Shown: one piece after another, positions 7,451 to 16,213 of the stretch
Layout: each line of letters opens with the position of its first letter
Numbering within the stretch: position 1 is the first letter of the stretch
NCBI RefSeq assembly: GCF_000378425.1
Contig: NZ_KB899826.1
Coordinates: 1-64,000 of the forward strand
Length of the DNA stretch: 64,000 nucleotides
Reading direction: 5' to 3'
From: Cohnella laeviribosi DSM 21336
Lineage (GTDB): Bacteria > Bacillota > Bacilli > Paenibacillales > Paenibacillaceae
Notes under the pieces: model-generated
What the model was told of the DNA's origin: nothing
Database searches by the model: none
What the model saw: the letters and a program-made list of their open reading frames with translations, nothing else
Translations under genes and position numbers: made by a program

Positions 7451-8893
7451 TTAGGCTTTAAGACGTTTCAAAAGAAGCTTGTTCACAAGCCCCGGGTTCG
7501 CCTTGCCTTTCGTTTCCTTCATGATCTGTCCGACGAGGAAGCCGAGCGCCTTCTCCTTGCCGCCGCGGTAATCCTCGACGGATTGGGGATTCCGGGCGAT
7601 GACCTCGTCGACGATCGCAATGATTGCGCCTTCGTCGCTGATTTGCACAAGCCCTTGCTCTTCGACGATCTGCTGCGGCGAGCCGCCCTTTTCAAGCATC
7701 GTTTTGAACACCGTTTTGGCGATTTTGTTGCTGATCGTGCCTTTTTCGATCAGGCCGATCATCTCGCCAAGCCCTTGGCCAGTGATTTTGACGTCGTCCA
7801 GCTCCAGGTTGTTCGCGTTCAAATAGCCGAGCAGATCGCCCATAATCCAGTTGGCGGAAGCCTTCGCATCGCTCGTATACTTCAAGCTTTCCTCGAACAA
7901 ATCGGCGAGCTTCTTCGAGGACGTCAGCACGCCCGCATCGTAGGAAGACAGGCCGTATTCCTGCGTGTAGCGGGCTTTGCGCGCATCGGGAAGCTCCGGA
8001 ATGGACGCCCGCACGCGAGCCTTCCACTCCTCGTCGATATGCAGCCGGACGAGGTCCGGGTCGGGGAAATAACGGTAGTCGTGCGCGTCTTCCTTGCCTC
8101 GCATGCTGAACGTTTTGCCTTGGGCTTCGTCCCAACGGCGCGTCTCCTGCACGATGACGCCGCCGCTTTCGAGCACTTCGGCCTGCCGCATTTGCTCATA
8201 CTCCAGCCCGCGCTGAACGCCGCGGAAGGAGTTCATGTTTTTGAGTTCGGTTTTCACGCCGAATTCCTTCTGGCCGCGCGGACGAAGGCTGATATTGGCG
8301 TCGCAGCGAAGCGAGCCCTCTTCCATCTTGACGTCGGAAACTTCGCAATACTGCATGATGGCCTTGAGCTTTTCCAAATAAGCTCTCGCTTCCTCCGGAG
8401 ACCGGATATCCGGCTCGGAGACGATCTCGACAAGCGGCGTGCCGACGCGGTTGAAATCGGCGAGCGAGCCGTAGCCGCCCTCGATGTGCGTCAGCTTGCC
8501 CGCATCCTCTTCAAGGTGCAGACGGGTAATGCCGATCCGCTTCGTCTTGCCGTCGACTTCGATGTCGATCCAGCCGTTTCGGCCGATCGGCTGGTCGTAC
8601 TGCGAAATCTGGTACGCTTTCGGCGAATCCGGGTAAAAATAATTTTTGCGGTCGAATTTGCACCATTCGGCAATTTCGCAGTTGATCGCCATCGCCGCCT
8701 TCATGGCGAATTCCACCGCCTGGCGGTTCAGCACCGGAAGCACGCCGGGATGGCCGAGGCAGATGGGGCATGTATGCGTGTTCGGCGGGGCGCCGAAGGA
8801 CGTCGAGCAGCCGCAAAAAATTTTCGACTTCGTATGCAGCTCGACGTGGACCTCCAGCCCGATAACCGTTTCGTATGGGGAAAGGATGGACAT
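7451..8893 (-). CDS. gatB: Aspartyl/glutamyl-tRNA amidotransferase subunit B
   Basis: A 480-residue GatB subunit of the GatCAB complex that converts misacylated Glu-tRNA(Gln) and Asp-tRNA(Asn) to Gln- and Asn-tRNA. The N-terminus ([12 protein letters not shown]), the Cys ligands around FCGCSTSFG and TCPICLG, and the [11 protein letters not shown] region are diagnostic. The C-terminal YqeY-like tail ends [11 protein letters not shown] 8893 has AAGGAGGAG about 7 nt upstream; the ORF extension to 9097 lies inside gatA. It is last in gatC-gatA-gatB, 23 nt after gatA. Confidence 0.98.
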   Translation of the reverse strand: MSILSPYETVIGLEVHVELHTKSKIFCGCSTSFGAPPNTHTCPICLGHPGVLPVLNRQAVEFAMKAAMAINCEIAEWCKFDRKNYFYPDSPKAYQISQYDQPIGRNGWIDIEVDGKTKRIGITRLHLEEDAGKLTHIEGGYGSLADFNRVGTPLVEIVSEPDIRSPEEARAYLEKLKAIMQYCEVSDVKMEEGSLRCDANISLRPRGQKEFGVKTELKNMNSFRGVQRGLEYEQMRQAEVLESGGVIVQETRRWDEAQGKTFSMRGKEDAHDYRYFPDPDLVRLHIDEEWKARVRASIPELPDARKARYTQEYGLSSYDAGVLTSSKKLADLFEESLKYTSDAKASANWIMGDLLGYLNANNLELDDVKITGQGLGEMIGLIEKGTISNKIAKTVFKTMLEKGGSPQQIVEEQGLVQISDEGAIIAIVDEVIARNPQSVEDYRGGKEKALGFLVGQIMKETKGKANPGLVNKLLLKRLKA

Positions 8894-8916
8894 TCGTTGC
8901 TCCTCCTTGGGTTCGA

Positions 8917-10368
8917 TTACAGCGCAGGGCGCAGCTTGTGATGGTCCGTATGGCTTTCGAACGCGTGCGCTGCGCGCAGCACGGAAGCCTCGTCGAACGG
9001 CTTGCCGATAATTTGCAGACCGACGGGCAAACCATCCGCCAGGCCGCACGGAATGCTGATTGCCGGCACGCCGGCCAGGCTGACCGGGATCGTGCAAATA
9101 TCGTTCAAATACATCGTGAGCGGATCGTTCACTTGCTCGCCGATGCGGAACGCGGTCGTCGGCGCCGTGGGACCGATGATCAAATCGTATTTTTCGAAGG
9201 CCTGGTCGAAATCGCGCTTGATCAGCGTCCGTACCTGCTGGGCTTTTTTGTAATAAGCGTCATAGTAGCCGGAGCTGAGCGCATACGTGCCGAGCATGAT
9301 GCGGCGTTTCACTTCGTTTCCGAAGCCCTCGCTGCGGGACCGCCGGTACAAATCGAGCAAATTCTCCGGGTTGTCGGCCCTTACGCCGTAGCGGACGCCG
9401 TCGAACCGGGCCAGGTTGGAGGATGCTTCCGAGGAAGCGAGCAAATAATAAGTGGCAACGGCATATTCCGTATGAGGGAGCGATATTTCTTCCCAGACGG
9501 CGCCAAGCGATTCGAAAGTCTTGAGCGCTTCCAGAACCCGCTCCTTAACCTTGGGATCGATGCCTTTGCCGAGATATTCCTTCGGCACGCCGATGCGCAT
9601 ACCCTTTACTTCGCCCGTCAGCGCGGCCGCGTAATCCGGAATTTCCACGTTGGCGGAAGTGGAGTCGCGCTCGTCGTGACCGGCGATCGCCTGCAACGCG
9701 AAGGCGGCGTCCTCGACGTTTTTCGTAATCGGGCCGATCTGGTCGAGCGAGGATGCAAACGCCACCAAGCCAAAACGGGAAACAAGCCCGTACGTCGGCT
9801 TCAGGCCGACGACGCCGCAGTAAGCGGCCGGCTGGCGGATCGAGCCTCCGGTGTCGGAACCGAGCGCGAAATAAACTTGTCCGGCCGCGACCGCTGCGGC
9901 GGAACCGCCGCTGGAGCCGCCGGGCACGCGGTCCGTGTCCCACGGATTGCGGGTCGTATGAAAGGCGGAATTTTCATTGGAGCCGCCCATGGCGAACTCG
10001 TCCATGTTCAGCTTGCCGACGGTGACCGTCCGGGCTTCTTTCAGCTTGGTCACGACGGTCGCATCGTAAATCGGGTTGTAATTGGCCAGAAACTTGCTCG
10101 CGCAAGTCGTTCTCAGCCCTTCGGTGACGATGTTGTCCTTGATGCCGACCGGCAAGCCGTAAAGCAGACCGGCGCCTTCGGCGGAGCCTTCGTCCAGCTG
10201 CCGGGCCGTATTCCGCGCGCCTTCCTCGTCGAGCGTCAAGAAAGCGCCGATCCGCTCCTCGGTTTCGGCAATGCGTTTGAACGAAGCGTCGACAAGCTCC
10301 GTTACCGACAGCTCCTTGCGGCTGAGCAGATGATGAACTTCGCGCAATCGCTGATTCAACAACGACAA
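8917..10368 (-). CDS. gatA: Glutamyl-tRNA(Gln) amidotransferase subunit A
   Basis: A 483-residue amidase-signature enzyme providing ammonia to GatB. The catalytic Lys is in GIKDNIVT, the cis-Ser and nucleophile Ser in [14 protein letters not shown] and [12 protein letters not shown]. The N-terminus ([11 protein letters not shown]...) aligns with B. subtilis GatA. Translation starts at TTG 10368, with AAGGAGG 8 nt upstream. gatC lies 57 nt upstream and gatB 23 nt downstream. Confidence 0.98.
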   Translation of the reverse strand: MSLLNQRLREVHHLLSRKELSVTELVDASFKRIAETEERIGAFLTLDEEGARNTARQLDEGSAEGAGLLYGLPVGIKDNIVTEGLRTTCASKFLANYNPIYDATVVTKLKEARTVTVGKLNMDEFAMGGSNENSAFHTTRNPWDTDRVPGGSSGGSAAAVAAGQVYFALGSDTGGSIRQPAAYCGVVGLKPTYGLVSRFGLVAFASSLDQIGPITKNVEDAAFALQAIAGHDERDSTSANVEIPDYAAALTGEVKGMRIGVPKEYLGKGIDPKVKERVLEALKTFESLGAVWEEISLPHTEYAVATYYLLASSEASSNLARFDGVRYGVRADNPENLLDLYRRSRSEGFGNEVKRRIMLGTYALSSGYYDAYYKKAQQVRTLIKRDFDQAFEKYDLIIGPTAPTTAFRIGEQVNDPLTMYLNDICTIPVSLAGVPAISIPCGLADGLPVGLQIIGKPFDEASVLRAAHAFESHTDHHKLRPAL

Positions 10369-10425
10369 GATAAGTTCCTCCTTATGTTTTTGCGAGGCAA
10401 AAACGAATCGTAAGCTGGCTTTACC

Positions 10426-10713
10426 CTATTCCAACACGGACGGCACCTTGAACTGTCCGTCCTCTTCTTCCGGCGCGTTGGCCATTACCTTCGCATGCGG
10501 GAGCGAAGGCTTTACCTCGTCTTCGCGCATCACGTTGTACAGCGGGAGCACGTGGCTGGTCGGTTCGATTCCGTCCGTGTTCAATTCGTTCAGCTTCTCC
10601 GCGTATTTCAAAATCGCGCTGAGCTGGCCGGCGAACTGCTCCTTTTCGGCCTCGGTCAGCGCCAGCCGGGCCAAATTGGCGACATGTTCGACGTCCTTGA
10701 CGCTAATGCTCAT
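10426..10713 (-). CDS. gatC: Glutamyl-tRNA(Gln) amidotransferase subunit C
   Basis: A 95-residue GatC, the small subunit that wraps around and stabilises GatA. It shows the family N-terminus VEHVANLARLALTEAE and the DGIEPTSHVLPL and MREDEV motifs. ATG 10713 is preceded by GAGGAGGAATACCGAAG. First gene of the operon; a good promoter lies 45 nt upstream. Confidence 0.97.
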   Translation of the reverse strand: MSISVKDVEHVANLARLALTEAEKEQFAGQLSAILKYAEKLNELNTDGIEPTSHVLPLYNVMREDEVKPSLPHAKVMANAPEEEDGQFKVPSVLE

Positions 10714-10757
10714 CTTCGGTATTCCTCCTCACGTTCGGCTGTCCGATCATTTTCATT

Positions 10758-10786
10758 ATTATATCGGACAACGGTTTTGAACTCAA
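10758..10786 (-). promoter_or_regulatory. gatCAB promoter
   Basis: Reverse-strand TTGAGT and a perfect TATAAT with a 17-nt spacer, ending 45 nt before gatC. Confidence 0.7.
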
Positions 10787-10889
10787 TGAATCGTTCTTCG
10801 GCCGCCCGCGTTTCCTTCTCCGGATTTGCGATTCGCAAACGCGGAATTTGGGCAATAATAGAATGACAATGCCGTACGGAGGTGGAAAT

Positions 10890-11993
10890 ATGCGCCAGCA
10901 TCACATCTGCAACCGCCGGCTTCCGCTCAGGGATGCCGGATTGCTCGAATTCGCTTCGGACGATCCCAAGGTGTGCGACATCCTGGACGAGTTGGCCCTG
11001 CAAAGAGACCGCGAAAAAGGCGGCAGGGTATGGTCCGCAACCTACGAGGAGCCCGCTCCGCTGCTCCAGCTTGTCACCGCGCTGCAGCGCCGGCTCGCGC
11101 CCGAGCAATATCGCAGCTTGCGCTGCCGAATAACGTATGACGACGCAAATGATTCCGGATCGGACAACGGCCCGGCGGCCTGTCCCGAAACCGATTCATC
11201 CGCCTACGGGAAGGAGGACGGATGGGAGTCGGTCGAATTCCTCTTTTCCCGCGTCGGAAACGACCGGATCTCCGATTTGATTTTGCACCGCCGGTTTACC
11301 AGTTACCTGCAGCCGATCGTCCGCGCGGACGGCGCCCTTTTCGGCTACGAGTTTCTGCTCAGACCGCTGCCGGAGCACCCTCCGTTTCGGCCTGCGGAGC
11401 TGTTTTCGATCGCGCGGGAATCGGGTCTTCATTCCTTCCTCGACCGGGAAGCGCGCAATTCCGCCATCCGGGTCGCCGCCCGCCACGTGCCCAACGGAAT
11501 CAAAAAATTCGTCAATTTTCTCCCGTCATCCCTGTACCGTCCGACCTCTTTCCTGCAGGAAACGGTCAGCGCCATCCGCTCGAGCGGCATGGATCCGGCC
11601 GACTTCGTCTTCGAGGTTGTGGAAACGGAAGAACTTCACGACATCCGCCATCTCTCCGATATTTTCAAGGCGTACAGAGGACAGGGCATTCGCCTGGCGA
11701 TGGACGACCTGGGCGAAGGACATGCCACGCTGGAAACGATGGAACGGCTTCAGCCGGATTACATCAAGCTCGAACGCGACATGGTCCAGGGGTGCCACGC
11801 GAGCCTGCTGAAACAAAGCCTTATCGAAAAAGCGCTGGAACGCGCTTCCCGCTTTGGCGGAACCGTGCTTGCCGAGGGCGTGGACGACGAGAAGGATTGG
11901 CGCTATTTGCGCAAGGCGGGCGTCCCGCTGCTGCAAGGCTATCTGTTCGGGCGGCCGTCTCCCGTGCCGGTTCCCGCGTTTGTCGGCGCCTAA
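10890..11993 (+). CDS. EAL domain protein, probable c-di-GMP phosphodiesterase
   Basis: A ~367-residue cytoplasmic protein. The N-terminal ~135 residues match no domain I recognise; residues ~140-367 form an EAL domain. The first motif reads EFLLR instead of EALxR but keeps the metal-binding Glu and the Arg. Other catalytic landmarks are present: Asn in FVNFLPSS, Glu in FEVVETEE, the DD pair in MDDLGEG, Lys in IKLERD, Glu in AEGVDD and QGYLFGRP. Hydrolysis of c-di-GMP is therefore plausible. ATG 10890 has a strong GGAGGTGG just upstream. Monocistronic and divergent from gatCAB. Confidence 0.88.
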   Translation: MRQHHICNRRLPLRDAGLLEFASDDPKVCDILDELALQRDREKGGRVWSATYEEPAPLLQLVTALQRRLAPEQYRSLRCRITYDDANDSGSDNGPAACPETDSSAYGKEDGWESVEFLFSRVGNDRISDLILHRRFTSYLQPIVRADGALFGYEFLLRPLPEHPPFRPAELFSIARESGLHSFLDREARNSAIRVAARHVPNGIKKFVNFLPSSLYRPTSFLQETVSAIRSSGMDPADFVFEVVETEELHDIRHLSDIFKAYRGQGIRLAMDDLGEGHATLETMERLQPDYIKLERDMVQGCHASLLKQSLIEKALERASRFGGTVLAEGVDDEKDWRYLRKAGVPLLQGYLFGRPSPVPVPAFVGA

Positions 11994-12052
11994 GAGCCAA
12001 GCCGGCCGGCCTCGCCGTCCTAGCGGATGGCACGCCCGATTACCGGAGAACG

Positions 12053-12094
12053 AAAAAAAAGCAAGCCGGCCGATATGGTATCGGTCAGCTTGCC
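12053..12094 (-). terminator. Terminator of the 12.1-12.5 kb gene
   Basis: Reverse-strand stem GCAAGC/GCTTGC with an inner ACCGAT/ATCGG pairing, followed by TTTTTTTT, 17 nt after the stop. Confidence 0.9.
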
Positions 12095-12111
12095 CCTGTT
12101 CCGGATTTCGT

Positions 12112-12492
12112 TCAAATCCACGCTTTCAGGTTCACTTGGCGGATGAATTCGTCGCGGCTCATCACTTCTTTATCTTCCCCGCCGTCTTTGAACGCCGTCG
12201 ATTCGCCGTTCATGATGCGCTTGAACAGCTCCTCGTTGCGGGTCGCAAGCGCAAAGTCGATCAGCGCTTCCCGTTCGATCCGTTCGGCCTCAAGCGCCAG
12301 CAGCTTTTCTTCGCGTTCGATGTCGCGGGCCGACACATAGAATTGGCGGTTCGCCTTCGGCACCCGGATAATATAATCAAAGACGCTGTCGTTGTTGCGG
12401 TCGTATGCAATGATGTATCCGTAATCTCCCACCGGAAGATTCTGTTCGAAGCTGTCGCCGACGATGATGATTTTCTCCCCCAGTTTCAACAT
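12112..12492 (-). CDS. Conserved hypothetical protein, SH3-like N-terminus
   Basis: 126 residues, no signal peptide or membrane helix. The first ~55 residues (KIIIVGDSFEQNLPVGDYGYIIAYDRNNDSVFDYII) look like a small beta-barrel; residues 58-100 are a charged helix rich in Glu/Arg, possibly coiled coil. I do not recognise the family. ATG 12492 has GGGGGAGGGG just upstream. The strongest promoter is about 250 nt upstream, leaving a long leader with self-complementary repeats, which suggests post-transcriptional control. Confidence 0.8.
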   Translation of the reverse strand: MLKLGEKIIIVGDSFEQNLPVGDYGYIIAYDRNNDSVFDYIIRVPKANRQFYVSARDIEREEKLLALEAERIEREALIDFALATRNEELFKRIMNGESTAFKDGGEDKEVMSRDEFIRQVNLKAWI

Positions 12493-12634
12493 ACCGTTCC
12501 CCTCCCCCTGATGAAAACGATGTTATCTATAGCCTACTAAATTTCGACGTCCTTTTGCAAATATCGTATCGGGACGCATGAACGGTTCATTGACGGCTTT
12601 TCGACTATTATATTCGTTTCCCTTGCCCGGAGTA

Positions 12635-12722
12635 CCGTTGAATTCCCTGAGCTTCCCTAGCCAAACTTCCCAAAGGAACGCATACTTCTCACTACCTTCA
12701 ACGGCCGGCCTGAGTTCAACGG
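12635..12722 (-). promoter_or_regulatory. Candidate structured 5' leader with alternative pairing
   Basis: In the leftward transcript CCGTTGAA occurs twice (12722-12715 and 12704-12697) and its complement TTCAACGG once, downstream (12642-12635). The single complement can pair with either copy, giving two mutually exclusive stems, typical of a switching leader. I match it to no known riboswitch class. It lies between promoter 12745-12773 and the gene starting at 12492. No credible ORF is seen in 12493-12951. Confidence 0.4.
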
Positions 12723-12744
12723 ATCACTAACTTTTAGTAAGCAA

Positions 12745-12773
12745 AATATATACTTAAAGGCTGCGAATGTCAA
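12745..12773 (-). promoter_or_regulatory. Strong sigma-A promoter with long leader
   Basis: Reverse-strand TTGACA and TATATT with a 17-nt spacer, the best-scoring promoter in the 12.5-12.9 kb gap. The transcript start (~12738) is ~245 nt upstream of the 12492 ATG. Confidence 0.7.
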
Positions 12774-12882
12774 GTGCGCCTCCCCGCTTTGGGTGCCGTT
12801 CCCGTATGCGGATGGCGATATCCCCCATAGGCAATACGCAGCCGTTTTTACGTCAATCATGTCGCGCGCAGCCCGGCGGACA

Positions 12883-12910
12883 ACAAAAAATCCGGCCGAT
12901 TTCGGCCGGA
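12883..12910 (-). terminator. Terminator of the pilus operon
   Basis: Nine-bp inverted repeat TCCGGCCGA / TCGGCCGGA followed leftwards by TTTTTTG, about 40 nt after the last pilus gene. Confidence 0.85.
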
Positions 12911-12951
12911 CCGAAAATTTCGTGACGCACGGCAACGCCCCCGTTCGGATG

Positions 12952-13434
12952 CTAGAAAACGAGCTCGGCCGCCCCTTTCAATTCCCATTCGATCGGAGGC
13001 AGCGCGCGGAACAGCCTGGGATACGCCATGTGCGCGATCAGCACGACGCCGGGGCGGTCCAACGTCACTTGAAAATCGTACTCCGTGTTGATATAGGTGT
13101 ACGGAAATTGAACATCTTCATTAATGATCCGGAATACCCGAATTTCGACCGGATCGCGGAGCAGGCTGCCCGGCTGCGGCGCAAGATCTTCTTGCAGCCG
13201 CAGGTTGGCCTGCAAATACGAAAGGGCGGCTGCCGAAGCCTTCGCCTCGTCGATCGAGACGATCCCCTGTTCCAGCTTATTCCGGTCCAATTGCTGGGCT
13301 GCCGCGTGGGCGGCCCGGTTAATCGCGCGTTTTCCTTCGTACAGCGTGCCGATGGCGATTTCTTCGTCGATCTGCATCGCATGCAGCATCCACCAGATCA
13401 CGATCATCAGCACGCCGAAGACCAGCTTGTGCAT
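12952..13434 (-). CDS. Pseudopilin-like membrane-anchored protein of Tad operon
   Basis: About 160 residues: one N-terminal membrane helix (about 3-20: LVFGVLMIVIWWML) and an extracytoplasmic domain with a helical start (ALNRAAHAAAQQLD-like) and a beta-rich C-terminus. This is the layout of TadE/TadF-type or DUF4320-like pseudopilins. ATG 13434 has GGAGGAG about 6 nt upstream; the alternative TTG 13449 lacks spacing. It is the last gene of the operon, before a terminator. Pilus assembly is inferred from context. Confidence 0.72.
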   Translation of the reverse strand: MHKLVFGVLMIVIWWMLHAMQIDEEIAIGTLYEGKRAINRAAHAAAQQLDRNKLEQGIVSIDEAKASAAALSYLQANLRLQEDLAPQPGSLLRDPVEIRVFRIINEDVQFPYTYINTEYDFQVTLDRPGVVLIAHMAYPRLFRALPPIEWELKGAAELVF

Positions 13435-13503
13435 ACGGCTCCTCCGCAACCGGCTTGCGCAAAGCGATCCGCCGCGGCGAGGCGGCTGCCGCGCAGCCCA
13501 TGT

Positions 13504-13929
13504 CTACGGCACGTACTCGCTCATTTTCATTCCCGATGCCGCCATCCGGGAATGGGCATCCGGGGGCTCGACGCCGATCAGCCGGTCGATGTTCAGCAGC
13601 TGCTCGTACGGATACCGGATCGTAAGCTTCAGCCCGACGCCCCTGGGCAACGGCATGGAAGCGTCGGTTCCCCCCGTTCCCTCGGTGGAAGAAATGTCGT
13701 ATTCCAGCTTTCCCGGCTGAAAGCCGTAACCGGACAGACGCTCCCGGGATTCGGCCACCATCGCCTCGCCGATATAGCCGTAACGGCCGCTTGCGCCCAC
13801 TTCCAGCAAATAGTCGACCTCCTGCTGCAGCAGCGCCTGGCGAATGACCAGCACGTGCTTGTATACGGGAGAAAACATGAGCCAGCAGAACATGGCCGCA
13901 AACAATATGAATACGAGCAGCTGCTTCAC
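13504..13929 (-). CDS. TadE/DUF4320-like pseudopilin
   Basis: 141 residues with an N-terminal membrane helix (about 3-22: LLVFILFAAMFCWLMFSP) and an extracytoplasmic domain beginning with the helix RQALLQQEVDYLLEVGASGRYG. The EVDYLLE segment resembles the region after the Glu-containing cleavage site of pseudopilins. Translation starts at GTG 13929, which overlaps the stop of the preceding mini-pilin gene (GTGA), implying translational coupling. Confidence 0.72.
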   Translation of the reverse strand: MKQLLVFILFAAMFCWLMFSPVYKHVLVIRQALLQQEVDYLLEVGASGRYGYIGEAMVAESRERLSGYGFQPGKLEYDISSTEGTGGTDASMPLPRGVGLKLTIRYPYEQLLNIDRLIGVEPPDAHSRMAASGMKMSEYVP

Positions 13930-14072
13930 GGGCTGATCCGGGAGATTCCATCGGCCATCGTATCCCCGGAAGATCGGATCCGTTCTCCCGTTCCTTCGCT
14001 ACCGTCAACGACCCCCATGTAGATGGCAACCACGGTCAAAATCAGCAGCGTCGTCATCAAGATTTGCCTCAA
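13926..14072 (-). CDS. Small pilin-like peptide 2 (48 aa)
   Basis: Translating the reverse strand from TTG 14072 gives a 48-residue peptide: MRQILMTTLLILTVVAIYMG, then VVDGSEGTGERIRSSGDTMA and DGISRISP. A single hydrophobic helix followed by a short polar tail, and AAAGGAGAG 9 nt upstream of the TTG, make it a real gene. It is clearly paralogous to the neighbour at 14115-14264 (shared MR-IL-T, -VVA-, GTG-R, I-rich end). The size and topology resemble a Flp-type pilin subunit. Its stop overlaps the next gene's GTG. Confidence 0.75.
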   Translation of the reverse strand: MRQILMTTLLILTVVAIYMGVVDGSEGTGERIRSSGDTMADGISRISP

Positions 14073-14114
14073 CGTCCGACTCTCCTTTCCCAAATAGCCG
14101 TTACGGGACGCGCC

Positions 14115-14264
14115 TTAAGGCGCCAACGAACCGATCGCCGTATTGGTCGTATTGCCTTGCGTTTCAATCCGGTCTCTCGTTCCCGTCCCGTCCTTCGCGA
14201 TGATTTCCGTAAACATCAAAGCGACCACAATTAACATCATCACCGTAATCAGGATGTTCCTCAC
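14115..14264 (-). CDS. Small pilin-like peptide 1 (49 aa)
   Basis: The reverse strand from GTG 14264 encodes 49 residues: MRNILITVMMLIVVALMFTE, then IIAKDGTGTRDRIETQGNTT and NTAIGSLAP. AAAGGGGGTGGGC lies just upstream. One membrane helix with a Glu at position 20 (a possible pilin +5 Glu analogue), then a polar tail with the GTGxR motif shared with its paralogue. It lies 48 nt after tadC, the expected place of the major pilin in some Tad clusters. Confidence 0.75.
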   Translation of the reverse strand: MRNILITVMMLIVVALMFTEIIAKDGTGTRDRIETQGNTTNTAIGSLAP

Positions 14265-14312
14265 GCGCCCACCCCCTTTCCGTGAACTGCAGGCCGGATG
14301 CCGGCCATTGCG

Positions 14313-15203
14313 CTACGAACTGAGCGCGTCGAACAGCTTCTGGGCTTCCTGCACCCACGGGTACAAAAAAATCTGAAACGTGTACAGGATCGGGATGCCG
14401 GCCAGCACAAACAAGCCGTAGGAGGCGGTCTCCTTGCGCCCCGCCCTGGCCATCTCGATTTTCGCCTTGTACTCCCTTACCATCTCCCGGAGTAAATGAT
14501 AGATTTCCTCGCTTTCCCCGAGCCGCAGCGACCGGATCGTCTCCGCAAACCCGTAGGCTTCGCTCGTGCCGAGGCGGTCCTTGAAGCGGACCAGCGCGGC
14601 GTCGGCATCGTGGTACCATTCGTTGAGCAGCATATGCAGTTCGCCGCGGATGAGACGGGCGTAGGGCATGCACCGCATCAGCTTCCCGTGAAGATGAAGC
14701 CGGGAGCCCGCATAATAGAGCAACTGGCTGCTAATGGCAACAAGCTCGCTCCGGATGCGGTCGGTGCGGTAACGCTTCGCGGCGGCCAGCAACGGACGGT
14801 CGTATGCCGCAAGCAGAAACAGCAGGCCGACCGCGACGAGCGCGTTCCACCCGATCCGCCCGGGAATCGGCGCCAGGTCCCCCAGCATCCGGATGCCGGC
14901 GCCCGCGGCCGGCAAAACCGTCAGCAGGCTTCGTCTAGCCGCCAAATAAACGGCCGGATCGAAGCGGATGCCGCACCCCGCCAGCAGCACCCTTCTCTCC
15001 TGAAGCGCCGGGCTTTCCCTGTCGCATCCCGTCAGCTTGAGCCACCAGAGCGGCGGGCTCCAGCGCTTCCACGTCCGCCACGATACGCGCCACCGCGGCC
15101 GCCGCCAAAACAAAACCCGGAGCAAAGCCGAAAAGCCGATCGCGGCAAGCGCAAATTGGACCACCCATACGACAACGCCGAACAACCCCGTTCCGAAATC
15201 CAG
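14313..15203 (-). CDS. tadC: TadC-like type II secretion F-family membrane protein
   Basis: About 290-297 residues. N-terminal helix (FGVVVWVVQFALAAIGFSAL), a basic cytoplasmic stretch, two central helices (around GWNALVAVGLLFLLAA), a T2SF-like cytoplasmic helical domain (SQLLYYAGSRLHLHGKLM ... LGTSEAYGFAETIRSL) and a final helix (YGLFVLAGIPILYTFQIFLY). The start is uncertain: the only codon well placed after GGGGAGAGG is a CTG at 15203; the next candidates are TTG 15185 and GTG 15164. With TadB it should form the inner-membrane platform that recycles pilin under CpaF. Confidence 0.8.
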   Translation of the reverse strand: MDFGTGLFGVVVWVVQFALAAIGFSALLRVLFWRRPRWRVSWRTWKRWSPPLWWLKLTGCDRESPALQERRVLLAGCGIRFDPAVYLAARRSLLTVLPAAGAGIRMLGDLAPIPGRIGWNALVAVGLLFLLAAYDRPLLAAAKRYRTDRIRSELVAISSQLLYYAGSRLHLHGKLMRCMPYARLIRGELHMLLNEWYHDADAALVRFKDRLGTSEAYGFAETIRSLRLGESEEIYHLLREMVREYKAKIEMARAGRKETASYGLFVLAGIPILYTFQIFLYPWVQEAQKLFDALSS

Positions 15204-15271
15204 TCGGCCTCTCCCCTTTCGTTCGATGGATTCTCCAGGGATTCCGAACGCGGCCTTCCGTCCGGACCCCG

Positions 15272-16213
15272 CTACAGCCGGCGGCGCGACAGATACAAGC
15301 CCATCAGAAACGAGCCGAACATCATCGCGACCGCCTGCAGCAGCATGCTTCTGCCGGCGGGATCCGCCACATAATACAAATAGCTGCTCTCCGGATTCAT
15401 GCGGAAATTGATGCCGAGAAACAGCAGGAGAAACAGCGCCGGCGTAAAATTCGCGATCCGGATTTCCAGCAGCTTGTTTCGCTCCGCCTGGTCTTCGAGA
15501 CGCGTCTTGCGCATGTCGTCGACCAGTTCCCGCAAGTTGTCCGACACGTCGTTCCCCTCGGTCAGCGCCACCTTGACGATGCTGCAAAAATAATCCGCCC
15601 AAACATTGCCGACCGACAGCGCGAACCGCCGCAGGCTTTCTTCGTCGTCGCCGCCCACGCACAAATGCCGGTACAACTGCTCGAACACCGCCTGCACTTC
15701 GCCCGGGAGCCTCCGCTCTTCCACCGTCTTTTGCAGGGCGGTCCGGATATGGCGCCTTCCCGTGACGAGATAGCATTGGTAAAACAGTTCCATCGCAGGC
15801 AAAAATTCAAGCCGCGTCGCCATCTGCCGGTTCACCAGGCGAATCCGGAGCCAGCAGTAAGGGATAAGCCCGAGCATGAGGGCGAGCAATAAAACGGAAC
15901 GGAACGACGGAAAAAGCAGCGCCCCGAGCGCCGCGCCGGCCGCTCCCAGGAGCAGCGAAACGACGGCGAACGCCTCCGGCGTCATCCGCACACCGACCGC
16001 GGCGATCACGTCCGCTATATGCCCGTATGGCTTCCAGTCGCGGAGCTTCCGCAACGCCTCAACCCGAATGAAAGCCGGCTCCCGCCGTTCCCGCCCGATA
16101 CGCAGCCTGCGCCTGCGCGCGCTCCGGTCGATTCCCCATTCCAGCCCCGTGCGAATGGCCACGAAGAAAAGCGCGAACAAAACGGCTACCAGAATCGCGA
16201 GAATCGCCTTCAT
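15272..16213 (-). CDS. tadB: TadB-like type II secretion F-family membrane protein
   Basis: 313 residues. Membrane helices at about 2-20, 88-105 and 110-130, a T2SF cytoplasmic domain (about 140-250, with EFLPAMELFYQCYLVTGRRH and NDVSDNLRELVDDMRKTRLEDQ), then two C-terminal helices. ATG 16213 overlaps the cpaF stop (ATGA). The TadA-TadB-TadC order is diagnostic of Tad/Flp systems. Confidence 0.85.
   Translation of the reverse strand: MKAILAILVAVLFALFFVAIRTGLEWGIDRSARRRRLRIGRERREPAFIRVEALRKLRDWKPYGHIADVIAAVGVRMTPEAFAVVSLLLGAAGAALGALLFPSFRSVLLLALMLGLIPYCWLRIRLVNRQMATRLEFLPAMELFYQCYLVTGRRHIRTALQKTVEERRLPGEVQAVFEQLYRHLCVGGDDEESLRRFALSVGNVWADYFCSIVKVALTEGNDVSDNLRELVDDMRKTRLEDQAERNKLLEIRIANFTPALFLLLFLGINFRMNPESSYLYYVADPAGRSMLLQAVAMMFGSFLMGLYLSRRRL

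Noticed and set aside
7583-8941. 452-residue plus-strand ORF
   Set aside because: Antisense shadow of gatB, produced by high GC content.
8875-10413. 512-residue plus-strand ORF
   Set aside because: Antisense shadow of gatA.
12657-12935. 92-residue reverse-strand ORF
   Set aside because: It overlaps the promoter at 12745-12773 and the pilus terminator, lacks a ribosome-binding site and has no recognisable composition.
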